Source: Haliclona indistincta
Lineage: Eukaryota > Porifera > Demospongiae > Haplosclerida > Chalinidae
Direction of reading: 5' to 3'
Length of the DNA: 64,000 nt
Assembly (NCBI GenBank): GCA_964017065.1
Contig: OZ024784.1
Coordinates: forward strand, 10,645,152 to 10,709,151
Numbering within the stretch: position 1 is the first letter of the stretch; the number at the start of each line of letters is the position of its first letter. A program made the translations under genes and the position numbers. Under the pieces are notes generated by a model that saw only the letters and a list, made by a program, of their open reading frames with translations, had not been told where the DNA came from and ran no database searches. This document shows, piece by piece, positions 1 through 14,100 of this stretch.

Positions 1-220
1 GCAGTAGGTGTGCGATAACTCATTTTCACACATGAGTAGCCAACATTCCACTCTCCTTACTCTCTGAAGCGGCTGTGCACCTTCTCATCTTAGACTTAAC
101 TGCTGTTCACAAAGTTGTAAAACTGAAATAATAGCTAACATAGAATACAGCTAATATGTTCAAACTGATACATGTAGCGATCAAAAAGTTACAGGAACAA
201 GTAAGGTAAAACGTTTTAAT

Positions 221-823
221 AGAGAATTTTAGTTTGCCGTTTCCGGTAAACGTGGGCACGTGTATGGCATCACGTGATCACATCCACACGTGTCTTGCTT
301 GACGTTGACACGCATGGATCAGCACAGTCGATACGAGGGCAGTGCAGTGGAATTAAGTTTACAAAACATGTACTAAATGAACTGTGCTCGTGTAATGCAT
401 GATCACTATGCCAAGCTTTAGGTGGCTACTTCTCTATGCATGACATTGCTTTGGCAAGGGAAGTGTATTCCTCGCGCCCGTACAAGCCGCCTTTCTATTT
501 TGTAGAACCAAATGCAGACAGAATGTATAGCATTTCTAGATATTCTTCTGCTTCATAATCCGAAGACTCATCCTCGACCAGCATAGTAAGCAACTCTAAC
601 ACGTCGTCTGAATCGCGCCTAACATAAAGCACAGTTAAGCTGCACAGTCAGTAACAGCAACTTGCTTGGATCCAGTTGTCGTATCCGTCGCTAAAGCACT
701 CGAAGCCGAGCTATCAGGCCAGCCGTTCGTTGGGCATGAACTAAAATTCTCTTTGCGTGAATTCGCCACGTGTGGGAGTTACCCGTTTTGCCGTATCCCG
801 GAAACGGCAAACTAAAATTCTCT
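221..823. mobile_element. MITE with AGAGAATTTTAGTTTGCCG inverted ends
   Basis: The left end AGAGAATTTTAGTTTGCCG is matched in reverse complement at 805-823. The flanks read taat and aata, consistent with a 3-nt AAT duplication. There is no coding capacity. Confidence 0.7.
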
Positions 824-830
824 AATAAGA

Positions 831-1212
831 GTGTAGGGATGACACTTGCAAAAGTAAAGGAACAAGATGAAACAATGCTTGCAAAAGTAAAAGTCCCAAG
901 TATCCCTACATCAGTGGCTTGAATCGAAGAGGAGGATGCAGTCCTATGAAGTAATTGATGGTTGTAAATTAAAGCTAGATGTAGTTGTGTTTTGGAGGAC
1001 ACAGTCTGATGAAGTAATTGACAGTTGTAAACTGTTTAGAGGATGCAGTCCGATGAAGTAATCAACGGTTGTAAAAGGTATGAGAATAGGATTCTGCATT
1101 TGTTGCAGGTCATCGCAACAATTAAGCCACTGATGTAGGAATACTTGAGACTTTTAATTTGCGAGCATCTTTCCATCTTGTTCCCTTATTTTTGCAAGTG
1201 TCATCCCTACAC
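831..1212. repeat. Foldback element with GTGTAGGGATGACACTTGC ends
   Basis: The ends at 831 and 1212 are inverted copies. Inside are three tandem variants of a roughly 36-nt unit containing GATGAAGTAAT (about 937, 999 and 1040). Related units recur at 47160-47300, so this is a dispersed family. Confidence 0.65.
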
Positions 1213-1777
1213 CTTTCAGTTTTTTTTATTAAAACTTTTTAACTTTACTTAAGGAAGTTTTGTGCATGCCAACCAACGGCAGCTTCTATGTCATGAACTA
1301 GTAATTAGTCTTCAGCCTACTATGAGCCCATGAAGGATGGTGTTTTAGTAAAACCATGGTACTGTAAAATGTGTTGTTCAAGAAATGTAGGAGCGTTGTA
1401 CTAAACTAATTATTTAATATGTTTGCCACGGTGACGAGTAGTGCTTTAGTCCAAGCTATTGAGTGCCATGTATGCATTGAGCTAATTAAGGTGTGGCTAA
1501 GGTATACTTACGTGCTGTGAGTATACCTAGTATGATACTGATGGTACGTCAGATGTCAGTCTATCTGTTAGTACATGTAGATTTCCATTTTAATCAAATG
1601 TGTGGGTGCAGCGCTTCACATTCCTACTTTATTATGTTGCTCCCTCATTATGCACTAAATGAATATCAACTTCATGATGTTTGATCTTGATTAAAATATA
1701 GTTTGATGTTGCAATTTTTGCTGTATAGGTGCAAATTTCTATCTACAAGGTGATATTACTGGTTTTTTATACTGCAG

Positions 1778-2131
1778 ATGGGTCCGAGTATGAGGTGCTT
1801 TATGATGAGCAGTTTCTTGGAGGATTGTCTATCAGAGGATCTAGAAATGCTGCCTACCGTCACCCTTCCTCCTGCCTCATTAACCTTTCGAAACGAATTC
1901 GTCAGACGGCTAGATCATTTGATAATCAAAGAATTACCACTGGGAATACTAGTGATAGATGGACTACACATGATCGTCATACTGGCTCTCACTCAACTCA
2001 GCAACATGTGCAAAAGGTATTATCGCATACTGAACCTCTACGAACATCCTCCTCAGCTGGCAAACGTTCTAGCATACCATCTATGACAAGGAAAGGAGGC
2101 CAACAGTTGCAAAAGGATGACCAAATCAAAG
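1778..2131 (+). CDS. XRN1: XRN1 exon: end of SH3-like domain and linker
   Basis: The acceptor is ctgcag before 1778 and the donor is AAAG|GTTACT after 2131. The exon completes a codon begun upstream (one base carried over) and encodes GSEYEVLYDEQFLGGLSIRG, then a Ser/Thr/Lys-rich linker. An alternative donor after 2016 would break phase with the next exon, so the longer exon is preferred. Confidence 0.85.
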
Positions 2132-5100
2132 GTTACTGTACTAATTTATTATGTGGCTGTTGTCCTGTTTATACTGGACCAGCATCTATCAGTTATTCAA
2201 GTCATACATGTATGCACCGCGATTAAGTAGGCAGCGGACACAGCATGCCATCTGTTAGCAAGGAAAACACAAAGCTAAAATTCATTTTCTTGCATCACTC
2301 AAACGGCTCGATAGCAGTTAGCGAAAGTAACATTTACGAGTGCTCCTGGATCTACTCAAGTGCCTATACTGTTTTGCTTGGCTACTGATATATATTTCTT
2401 GAGTTATAGGCAAACAAGTGTAAACCCACTTTGATTTTATGGCATCTCCTCACCAACACTTCACTGCATAACTAGCAAGCAGTCACTTACATGTATGTAA
2501 TAAGTTACATAGTCTCGTGCCCTCCTCTAGACTTTATACTACTGACTTAACCTTTGAAGACAGTTAGTACATGAAGATGAGCGCTTGTTGTAACTTTTGA
2601 CACAAAAATTGAACACTCGTTGGTGCGCCATTTTCTGCCATGATTAGATTATGGTAACAATAATGATACCGTATAGCCGGTTTTTTTCGCTGGTCAAATA
2701 ATTTGTTAGCCAAATTTTGGCTGGGTCTAATTTTCGTCACAGAGCCACGTCACAGAACTTTTTAAATAGGCAAAAATAATTTTTCGAAATCTAATTTCGA
2801 CTTGCACCAGCCGTTCGAAAATTAAATCCACATGAAAATAACTGGCTATACGGTATTCATTCTTCTAATGACTTGTGTGGGCTTAACTGGTAACTGTCAC
2901 CATGAGTGTTATATTATTCTGTTGTTATAGTTTTACATGTACTTACAGGCTCTTTTGCTGCTGCTGCTGCTAATGATTTTACCAATCTTCTTAGCTGTCT
3001 CCAAAAAGAACCCTTTAATTCTGATCTAAATGCAACCAATTCTTCTCATGATTGTCATGCTGCCAAGGACATTCAGTCTAGTCCAGTTAAGCCTCCTCCG
3101 TCTCTCAATGAGGCTGCCCAAGCACTATCCAAGCTGGCAATATCCACCGCCTGTCCTGCCCCATATACTGCGCTCAAGATTGAGGATAAACTTGTTCAAT
3201 CTAGTGTTGAACCTAGCTCTACTGAAAGAAAGACTGCGTCAAAGCAATTGATGCCATCTGTTGCTACCATCTTTAGTGCTACTTCAAACTCTGATTCCAT
3301 GCCTAACCAGAAGAGTGTAAATAAACTTAATGATGATACATTGAAGCAACAACCTCCTGGATTTATACAAGAGAACCCTAGACCTCCAGTCATGTTCCAT
3401 AGACCACCTTTACTACCACAGCCTGTTAGGCAAGGTAACCAACCATACACATTAACTTATAATTTTTTTATGCTTTTATGACATAGGTTAGTTTACTTCT
3501 AAGAATTTAAATTTCATGTTGCCCCAGTTATCAACCATGACACTCAGTTGACCCTCTTTAAGGTGACAGGTAACAGTTCGCCTAATTAATATTCACAAAA
3601 ATGTTTTTATGCACTGTGCAAAATATGAACACGCTAGAGCGCTGTGAAGGCCATCAATGAAGACGCTAAACACTGTTCTTTCTTTCTTGAACTATATTCA
3701 ACGCTGGGTACTACGCAACTCGGCGACAGCAGGCACAATTGGAGAGATAGTAAACTGCAAAACGGCGTGCCACTTTTCGCGCGCGCTGTAACAGTGTCGC
3801 TACAGAGTCCATCGTCTACTGATGAGTTAGCATCCTCCGGAGGGCAGTAGACTATTAACTTGGCTGAGAGTTTGTTTGTTTGTAAGTTATGGGTCGAAAT
3901 GTCGTGAAAAGGCTGTAAAATGGCGAGCGTTTCAAGACTACTTTGCGTTTTACTCAGAGCCAGTCGCCCAGACGTCCAAGTTAATAGTCTACTGCCCTCC
4001 GGAGGATGCTAACCCATCAGTAGACGATGGACTCTGTAGCGACACTGTTACAGCGCGCGCGAAAAGTGGCACGCCGTTTTGCAGTTTACTATCTCTCCAA
4101 TTGTGCCTGCTGTTGCCGAGTTGCGTAGTACTCAGCGTTGAATATACAGCGGTTTACCAAGATCTTGTAACAATCAACCGTCAACGGCCGAACGTGAACG
4201 AGGACTACGCATGCGCAATGTGATCTCAAGAGGAACAGATGCAGCTCTCAGATCTCTTGTGACAGCTAGGCAGCTCAAATCGCGGTGGAAGGAAGTAGTA
4301 GACGTCTACTTCTAACTTTTCTGTGGGTGTACACAGTTGTTATCTTCTCACAAGCAGAGTTACGAACACGCATGCGCGCGACGCTTGACGGTACAGAATT
4401 GCAAGATCTCGGAAAACCGCTGTAGCTCAAGAGAGAAAGAACAGTGTTTAGCGTCTTCATTGATGGCCTTCACAGCGCTCTAGCGTGTTCATATTTTGCA
4501 CAGTGCATAAAAACATTTTTGTGAATATTAATTAGGCGAACTGTTACCTGTCACCTTAAGGTGGCTGGTTACCAGAATTTACGACTTACAAGTTGCAATT
4601 AATTTTTTTCTAGCCATGGGCATTTGTACAGACAGATTGGCAGCTTGTCTATCAATAGATTTCGACCAAATCAAGTAGTTTCAGCCACGCAGCATTAGCC
4701 ATAGCAGAACTACAAGCTCACCCAGTAGCGACCAAGCATGATCGCTTTGTACATTCTTCTATTATTGTGCAAAGCTAAACTGCTCAGCAAGCCCATCTGA
4801 CCCCCTAAGACCGTTGCTTCAATTTCGCTGAACGATGCTTGTACGCGTAATTACAGCTGTGTGCTGCCTGACAGCACCTAGTGCATGGCTGTAATACCAT
4901 GCACTAGCATCATATAGGTGCTTATAGATTCCATCTATACTGCAGGACCGCTCTAAGGCCACGTAGACAAAGTCTATTGAAGCCTACAGCAATGGCTTAC
5001 ATGTTCTGCGGTGTTCTCGCGTGCCCACAGCAATAACCATGAATGTTCATGTGTTCATGGTCACTCCAATGTAATGGTCAGCACGTAGCTGTCTTCTGGT

Positions 5101-8100
5101 TTGCAGTGCAGTTTCAAAAGCTACCGTATAGCGGGAAATTTTCGCGGGAGAAAATTAATTTTTTTGCGAATTTCGCGAATTACAGACTATTCGTGAAAAT
5201 ATTATCCGCGAATGTCTTGTTTTTTGTTCAAAAAGATAGGGCAATAGCGCTGATTCGCGAAAATATTATTTGCGAAATGCTCTATCTTGTGCATTCGCGA
5301 AAAAATTTCGCTATACGGTATCTAGCTACTAACAGGCTCCTGCTACAAACCAGAACTAAGGAACTCTACAATGTGCATGACACGCTGTTTTTTAAATTTG
5401 GTTCGAAATCTGAGTTCAAATGCGTTCATGACTTTATTTAGCAAGTAGCTATTTTTTTCTAGCCATTACTGCTCATGCAGACAGCGCTCCAGTGTGTTAC
5501 TTTGCTTGTCTATACAGTGCTTCCAGCTTAGAGAGTCCAATTGTGATGTTTTTATATATTATGCTGTAAAAATTTTATCAAAGGTGATACAATCCTCAAA
5601 TCTGGTCTGAAGTATGGTATATCATTGTAGATTATGTGCATCAAATATGACAGCTCACAATCAACTATTGCAAAAGTTATCAACTATTAATTATAGGTCA
5701 CTGGGTAAGCTCAGTAGCTGAAGTTTTTTTTAGGCTTGGAAATGGCTATTTGGCTGAGTTAAGAAAATTCACTTTACACACAGCTCACAGAATGGCTCAT
5801 CTTTCACTACAGCAAGTTTGCAAGCTCAAGTTCCTTGCATAACGTTGTACGGTACAGAAATGCACCAAAAACGTGTGTTTTGGGAGTCACTGAAGTTTTT
5901 AGGCTTGCATTTGCGCATTTTTGTGAGTTAAGAACACAGATTTGTGCAATGGATAGCCAGATACCTGAAATTTTTACTTGCGTTGGAATTTTAAGTGTAC
6001 CTTGAACCATGCGCGCATGCGATCGTCGAGAAAGAGCAGTTCTGCAGTTCTTCGTCGCGTTAATGAGATTCATCTAGAGAAAGTAGTTTATCGATGACTC
6101 GTTTCCGCTCGCGCAGGGCCGCTCTTGTTGACCGGTGACAAGATGGCTGCTGATCGACAGCCCTAGTTTCGCTTCGTTCTTGATCAGTTGCAATTGTTTA
6201 ACAAAATGATCGACTTCTTATCCGGTAAAACTGCAACTGATCGAGAACGAAGCGAAACTAGGACTGTCGATCAGCAGCCATCTTGTCACTGGTCAACAAG
6301 AGCGGCCCTGCGCGAGCGGAAACGAGTCATCGATAAACTACTTTCTCTAGATGAATCTCATTAACGCGACGAAGAACTGCAGAACTGCACTTTCTCGACG
6401 ATCGCGTGCGCGCATGGTTCAAGGTACACTTAAAATTCCAACGCAAGTAAAAATTTCAGGTAACTGGCTATCCATTGCACAAATCTGTGTTCTTAACTCG
6501 CAAAAATGCGCAAATGCAAGCCAAAAAACTTCAGTGACTCCCAAAACACACGTCTTTGGTGCATTTCTGTACCGTACAACGTTATGCAAGGAACTTGAGC
6601 TTGCAAACTTGCTGTAGTGAAAGATGAGCCATTCTGTGAGCTGTGTGTAAAGTGAATTTTCTTAACTCAGCCAAATAGCCATTTCCAAGCCTAAAAACTT
6701 CAGCTACTGAGCTTAGCCAGTGACCTATAATTAATAGTTGATAACTTTTGCAATAGTTGGTTGTGAGCTGTCATTATTTGATGCACATAATCTACAATGA
6801 TATACCATACTTCAGACCAGATTTGAGGATTGTATCACCTTTGATAAACTTTTTACAGCATAATATGTAAAAACATCACAATTGGACTCTCTAAGCTGGA
6901 AGCACTGTACAGTAATTGATCAAAGCAAGTTTGGCCACATAGCTTTAGCCATTGTGGAGCAACAAGCTCGTCCAGTGAAGAGTAAGCACAATTGATTAGT
7001 GGCATGTTTTCCTTAGTTGTGTGAAAAGTACGAAGCTAAAACTGCTTGTGCAAGTTCATATGCCATCTGTGTTGAGATCTATGTATGGATATCGCTGAAT
7101 GATTCTTGCACTCGATGCCATAGCTGCCTACTTTACTGGCAGTACATAACTTTAGTATCGTGTGCGAGCATCATCAATATCCATAGATTTCTACTTATGA
7201 ACTTGCACAAGCAATTTTAGCTACGTACCTTTCACACAACTAAGGAAACATGCCGCTAATCGATTGTGCTTACTGTTCACTGGGTGAGCTCGTTGCTCCA
7301 CAATGGCTAACGCTATGTGGCTGAAACTTGCTATAATCGATGACTGTTTATAGACAAGCAAAATTCACACTGAAGCGCTGTCTACATGTGTGCTAATGGC
7401 TAGAAAAATAACTACTTGCTAAAATCACGAATATCATTAACTTGGTCCATAAGACAGGTTTACAGAAGTACTTTACTTTAATTTATGCAGGGTATCTTCC
7501 TAGCCAGCTATGTCATTATGGCACAAACAGGTAAGTTTTCTTTGTGGCAATGATATGCATACAGTAACTGTTTTCAAAATATAGTCCAGTGTCAGATTTG
7601 TATGTTGTTTGCCATAAGCTGGGTTTTCCTAAACCAGTATACTCTACCAGTGTGAAATCTGTAAGTGTATTTATTGTATTAAATTTCATTTGGCTAACAT
7701 ATGTATCTAAATACTGCAGGGGCTGTGGACTGCAACAGTGACAATTGGTCAAGTGAAATATAATAGTGTCCAGACTCAGTTCAAACAGGACGCCATGGAA
7801 AAAGCTGCTATAGTAGCTCATAATGCTTTGTCTTATTCTCCTTCTCTGCTTCATCAGGTAAATGCATGATCTGCTTACCAAAATTTTTATCTGCTGATAT
7901 CCTTTCAGCCTTGGTCTCCATCACCTCACGTTCCTCCCAATTATCAATATCCCTTATGGCGTTTCCCACAAGTACCATACATGCCTTATCAGCCTGAAGT
8001 ACGAGTTGGTATTCATCCTCAGACCGTCTATCCCCCTATGCCCATAATTCAAAGACCTTCATTATCACCACATTTGCCTCTGCGCACTACTGGACAATCT

Positions 8101-11100
8101 TTTCCACCACTAATGATACCAACACAGGTTTGATTCATGGTTTACAGATTAGAGAAGTATATTTATTTCAGAGGTTGTAAAAATGTGATGCATAGGATTC
8201 CAAGTTGGAGTCCTTCATACCATACAACAGGCACACCATCTACCGTAAATCGGGAAATTTTCGTGTAACAAAGTTTTCGTGTGTTAAATTTTCGTGTTTA
8301 AAATATTTTCGTGGGTTGACATGAAAATATTTTAACATCGAAAATTTATCAACGTGTAAGCGAGCGTACACAGTTTCAGTGAGTTTCTAGACAACACTTC
8401 AAAACTGTTGCTGCTGACAGCTTAATCGGAGATGCTTCTGACAGCAAAGTAGAAGGTCGCTCACAGTTGCTGGCTGAAAAGTAACTCCAGACAGACAGTA
8501 TTTCAGCTGTAGCCAGCTCTTGGGCATAAACTTCCAGCATACAACTCGCAACTCGGCATACATGTGTTTACAAATATTTTCGTTGTTAAAAATTTTTCGT
8601 GTTTAATTTTTGTGGTTGATCCTAACCACGAAAGTATTTTAACAACGAAAATTTCCCGATTTACCGTAGTCATTATTACAGTGAAACCTCTAAATAACAG
8701 ACGCATTGGGATGACTCATATTATTGGCCTCTTGAGGTTTGCAGGATAGTTACGCCCACGCATGAGTGAGCACTGAAGCATGATAAGTTAATAGCTCGTA
8801 GTGTCATGTGTGTTGCTGTTATCGAAAAAAGCTTTACTTTTCCAGTCAAAGCAAGGACTAAACTTAGTTCTCTGCTTACAGCCAGACAGCTTAGTTATCT
8901 AGTGACTGATGTTGAGCTTTTGTCGATATCAGCTTTAGTTGCCAAGTTATAAGCTTGACAAGTTCAGTCTTTGTCATCGTGTGGTCATTTAATTTCTCCT
9001 TGCAAGCATATCTCTCTCGGCAACTAAAACTGATATCGACAAGCCTCTATGCCATTCATTAGATATAATAATAAGCTGTCTACAGTAGCTGTAAACCAAG
9101 TCTAGCCGAGCTGTTGTGAGCCCTGTCTTGAGATTTTTAGAGTGCAAAGACATTTTGTTAGTTTGTGTGCCTCATCACGTTTTTGGCAGCACATCTTTTG
9201 CAGAGAACTGAGTTTAGCCCTTGCTTTGACTAGAAAAGTAAAGCTTTTTTCGATTATAGCAACACGCACTATACTATGAACCATCAAATTTTCCTGCTTC
9301 AGTGCTTGCTCGAACTTGGACTTAAGTATCCCGTAACCTCAAATATGTTTTTTTTTGTGGGGAGGTTACAACAATTATATCATACTAAGTCTATTCTGAC
9401 CAATCAGATTGCAGTATTCGAGGGAGTTAACGGGTTATAACTTCTTCCACGTCGCGTGCCCAAGATCAGAACAGCCTATGGCACAAGTAAGTTATATCGC
9501 ATGTTAGTGGGACGTATGACCTGTTATATCCCTCAGGAAAAGGCTAGCGCCCTAGTAAAGTCTCGGAAGTTCCCTTTCCTGTAGGATATAACACGTCATG
9601 TATCCCACTAATGCGGGATATAACCTACACTTAAGGCCTGTCTGCACTGGCGCGCGAACCCGGGTTCAACCCAGGTTGAACTCGGATAGATCACGTCCGC
9701 ACTCGATCCGGTTTTGGCGAATTCGGGTTGAACCCGGGTTAAGCCAACCCACATACGTTGTGGGTTGAACTGGGTTGAAACCGGGTTTGCCTTGGCACCG
9801 CCACGTGTACGCGCTCTAGAGATGTTCCCTGAGCGCTCAAGCGCTAGAGAAAGACTTACTTTGTCAAGAAGCTCTCGTGCTAGTGCTATAAACGCTACCT
9901 TGGACTGCTGCATGGATCTGACTCGCTTCAATCCAGGTCGAGTGCGGACGCGCGCTAACCGAGTTCAACCCGGGTAAGTCGGGTTTGATTTCAACCCGGA
10001 TTCGACCTGGGTTGTCAGTGCGAACACGGCTTTATAGTATACTGTACTGCAAGTTGAGTACATAGTAGTATGTAGCAAGTTTTAGCATGCTTATAACCAC
10101 TGTAGTTCCTTTACTCTAGTCTGTTAAATGGCGCTCTATGCCATTTAGAGCACTGGCAGTGCGTTTGAACTTGTATGGTATCTTAATTAATACTTGTAGT
10201 GCTCTGCGTTCTGCCTACAGGGAAATTATAGCACCGTGGGCAGAGACTAACCTTTGTTCGACTTTGAAGAAGCAGCTACAGGTTGGCATGCTACAAACCA
10301 GTAGAAGCACCATAATTATTATTGTGCTAGGAGTGTCTTGATGCTGATACAGCACTTGGCTTCTTATGCACACCGTCTCGACTACACCCCTCTATTGCAT
10401 TTGCAATGATGCTTTGGGCAGTGTACTCTTATTATGCCTCGGTGGGCGGAGCCACGAGGCATACAGTAGTTAGTTTGTGTGTGTGTCATTATGCCTCGGT
10501 GGGCGGAGCCACAAGGCATACTGTAATCGCGTTGTCTGTCATTCTGTCTGTCTGTCTGTCTGTTACACCATTTTTGCGGCGCACGCTGAAAGGTAAGCTC
10601 TGAAACTTGCAATGCAGGTAGAACTCGATATTATCTCGGTTGTGAACTAGCGAAAATTCGATGCAAAGCTTTGTTCTAGAGTTATGGCGCGGTTTGCTTA
10701 CTTTGTTTACCATTGCTGGCGATCTGGACTTCTTTAAAGGCAAAACTGTCCACAGTTGACTGCATGGAAGCTGATAGGTTAGAATTTTACTACAGGATAG
10801 CAGCGCAGGTCCAGAGAAATCGTGTAAGCAAGCTATGGAAGCTATCTCGCTGGTGGTATGCGTTGCTGTGCTAAACACTGTAGACACGCCCAGTTCATTG
10901 TGGTTAGCACTGATTGGCTTCTGATTGCATAACTAAAGCACTGCATTGTGATTGCTGTACAGAAATCCTGTATACATACCACTAACCAGTGGCGGATCTA
11001 GGGTTAGCAAATAGGGAGGGCAAGCAAAATTTTTCGGTAGTTAATATGCATTTATTCATTAAAATCAATCGATTTTATTGTATTCATTGATGATGTATGA

Positions 11101-14100
11101 GCGCATTCACGCGCTATAAGCATGATCGTCGATCGCTTGCACTTTTCAGGCGCTTGGATCGAGATACTCTGGCGTTATGCCTGCCTAGTAGCGAGCCAGA
11201 TGTGACTGTGTGACGCATTAGATGTAAATAATAAAATGGCGGACAAGATTTTAGGGAGGGTCTTGCCTCCCTGGCCCCCCCTAGATCCGCCACTGATACA
11301 TACATCTACAGTTGCTGTGTTTGTGGAATGGTGGATAGTGTTATTCCACCGAGGCATCTTTCCGTCTGTTACTTCAGTTTTGCAGTGTACGCTGAAAGGT
11401 AAGCTCTGAAACTAGCAATGCAAGTATAACTCAATATTATCTCGCTTTTGATCATGTGAGAGCTTTACACGAAGCATAGTTCCTGAGCTATGGCGTGATT
11501 TGCTCACCTCGATGCCCATTTCTGGCGATCTGGACTTCTCCAAAGGCAAAGCTGTCTACAGTTGACTGCCTAGAACCTGATAGGTTAGAATTTTACTACA
11601 GGATAGCATCGCAGGTCCAGAGAAATCGTGTAAGCAAGTTATGGAAGCTATATCGCTCGTGGTATGCGTGTGCTGTGCTAAACACTGTAGACACGCCCAG
11701 TTGAAATGTGGTTAGCACTGATTGGCTTCTGATTGTATTACAAAAGCACTGCATTGTGTTTGCTGTACAGAAATCCTGTATACATGCATCTGCAGTTGCT
11801 GTGTTTGTGGATAGTTATGTTTGTGGTTGCTGTACAGAAATCCTGTATACATGCATCTGCAGTTGCTGTGCTTGGATAGTTGTGTTTGTGGAATGTGGAT
11901 ATAGCGTTGTAATTCCACCGAGGCATCTGCACCTTAGGTGCTTATATTTAATATTCATATCTGTGCCGCTTGCTTGTATCGCATTGTGAACTGACCGGAT
12001 ATTTTTTAATCTAGTACAAATGCATGACACAATACCCTATAGCGTGTAATTTTGATGGGTCAAAATTTTGACGAATGATCAAAATGTTGTGCTTTGGCCA
12101 GCTTTGGCGAATTTAATTTTGGCGCCCAGCGCCTAGGTCACGTTAGAAAAAGCAAATTTGGTGAAAGCTCGACGATTTGCCAAAATTACCTGCTATATGG
12201 TAATATTTTGTGATTTTTTAGTGATACATTCTCTTTGCTGTGATAGAAAGCTTTAATGTCGTACAGAGTGATTTTTGAATTTTAGCTTGTTCACTTTTAG
12301 GACAATCAAGACAGCATTGAAAATAGCTCTAAACAAACATGCGTACAACCTGAGATAAGTGAACTAAACCGGACTCAAGAAAACTGCCACAGATCGTATA
12401 AATCTGTTGTCGTCTTTGTGCAATGCCAGCAAGTGTTCTAGCTGAAGTAGTAGTCGCCTTTACCAGAGTGTTTGTATGCTTCACAGAAAAATGATGCAGT
12501 AAAACCAAGAGTATATAATAAGAAGATTGTTGACCGTAGCATACCCGCGTACAAAATCTGTTTACAAAGTAACGTGATACGCACGTGAGTTGAATGACAT
12601 TGAATCCTGCTGCTCCATAGGCGCAGATCGATGGCTGTACTAACGCGGGCTCAACAATGACGTCTGATGCTTGGCCACGTCCCCTCGCAAACGTACCAGA
12701 TCATGACATAATACTAACAAATTACAGACACATTTATGGCGATTTCTTTCGTGCCTGTCACGTTACTTTACACAGATTTTGTACGTAGGTATGCTACGTT
12801 CGACACTCTTCGTATTATATACTCTTGGTAAAACAATAACATTTTAGGGTAACCGCCTCCTTAAATAGTTACTAGGAGTACGAATTCGCACAAATACCTC
12901 ACGCAAGTACTACCTTGAGGGTGCTGGGGCACTACCTCACGGATGCTCAAAGGCACACCGCGGGGAGATCACGTTCTTGGAAAAGTTCTCATCTAAAGCA
13001 GCTATTTGACGTCGTCCCACACTACGGAACATTTGACTATCGTTCACTACCACTCGACAGTCGTCACACAATCGTCATACAGCAGGAGCTAGCGTTCATG
13101 CACACCACTCGACGTGTTTCATGCACATGGTATCTCCAATGACCATATGACCAGCATAGCAATTGCTGTACTGACAGCTAACATGTATAGATAGGCCTAG
13201 GTGAAGTGCTGGTGCGATGCTGCGATCAATCGATCGTGATCCGTCGTAGCTCAGGCTCTTCAGCACATGTCCTCATAGACACGTCAATGTGGGCGTGGTC
13301 GGCAATCGCTAAAAGCGATCCGCTTTTATACAGAATCGTGCGTTTTGCCTCGCGTCTTCCTATCGTTATACCAGGTTTATCGCTATAGCTGATATCGCTA
13401 TACACGATACAATTTGTATGGTAAGGTAACGTTTTGCTTTTGATTATTCATGATTCCATCGCTATAACAGATAAATTGTTACTCGCGGTCACGCTATAAC
13501 CGATACGTACTGTACCTCGTGGCCATGCGGTTTTAATGATGTAATTTAGCAATGGTGCGGCCACCGGAAGCAACAGAATATAAATCAGTTATATCACCCC
13601 GTATACTCGGGAATTATCTGTTTATAGCCACTCGCACTCGTGACTGTAAACCGGATAATTCCCTCGTAGGGGTGATATAACTATTACATAGCGCTGCCTA
13701 GTATGATATTATAACTCTTGTCATAATATTTTTCTAATAGGTTCAAAGACTTCAGGGCAAAAAAGTTAAAGTACCAGTAGTGTCACCGCCTAAGTCTTCT
13801 ACTGTCAGTTCTCAACATGATGGTTTTAGTGCTAGTTTGCCTGCTGCTAACACACAAGAGGACAATGCTGATGAGACCAATCTTTTGGGTCGCCTGCAGA
13901 CTGCTACTGCAGAGTACCAGCAGATTGACAAGAAATTGAGCAAACTGAACAAGCTTGTGAATAAAGTTGGAGGTCAAGAAAAAGTTCATGACCCTGTAGT
14001 TATGGCCGCTTTTAGACAACAAGAAGAGGAAGGAGAATTAATTGAAGCAGTCCCGGTGTCTGATAGTGCTATAGGTAGTAGTGACTTTTGTGTTGTTGGA

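Larger units (their letters stand above)
1..1777. other. Intron of XRN1 (left part), no exon seen
   Basis: No in-phase coding segment for the missing upstream XRN1 domains could be read here. The stretch holds a terminal-inverted-repeat element (221-823) and a foldback repeat (831-1212); the rest shows nothing recognisable. Confidence 0.6.

Noticed and set aside
1778..2086. Open frame with ATG at 1778
   Set aside because: A frame-shifted shadow of the XRN1 exon; its ATG is just the first bases after the splice acceptor.
12301..12432. Possible extra XRN1 exon (44 codons, phase 0)
   Set aside because: It has a fair acceptor (cttttag), but the only in-phase donor (CAA|GTGTTC) is poor. Joining 8127 to 13741 directly gives a better match to the XRN1 tail.
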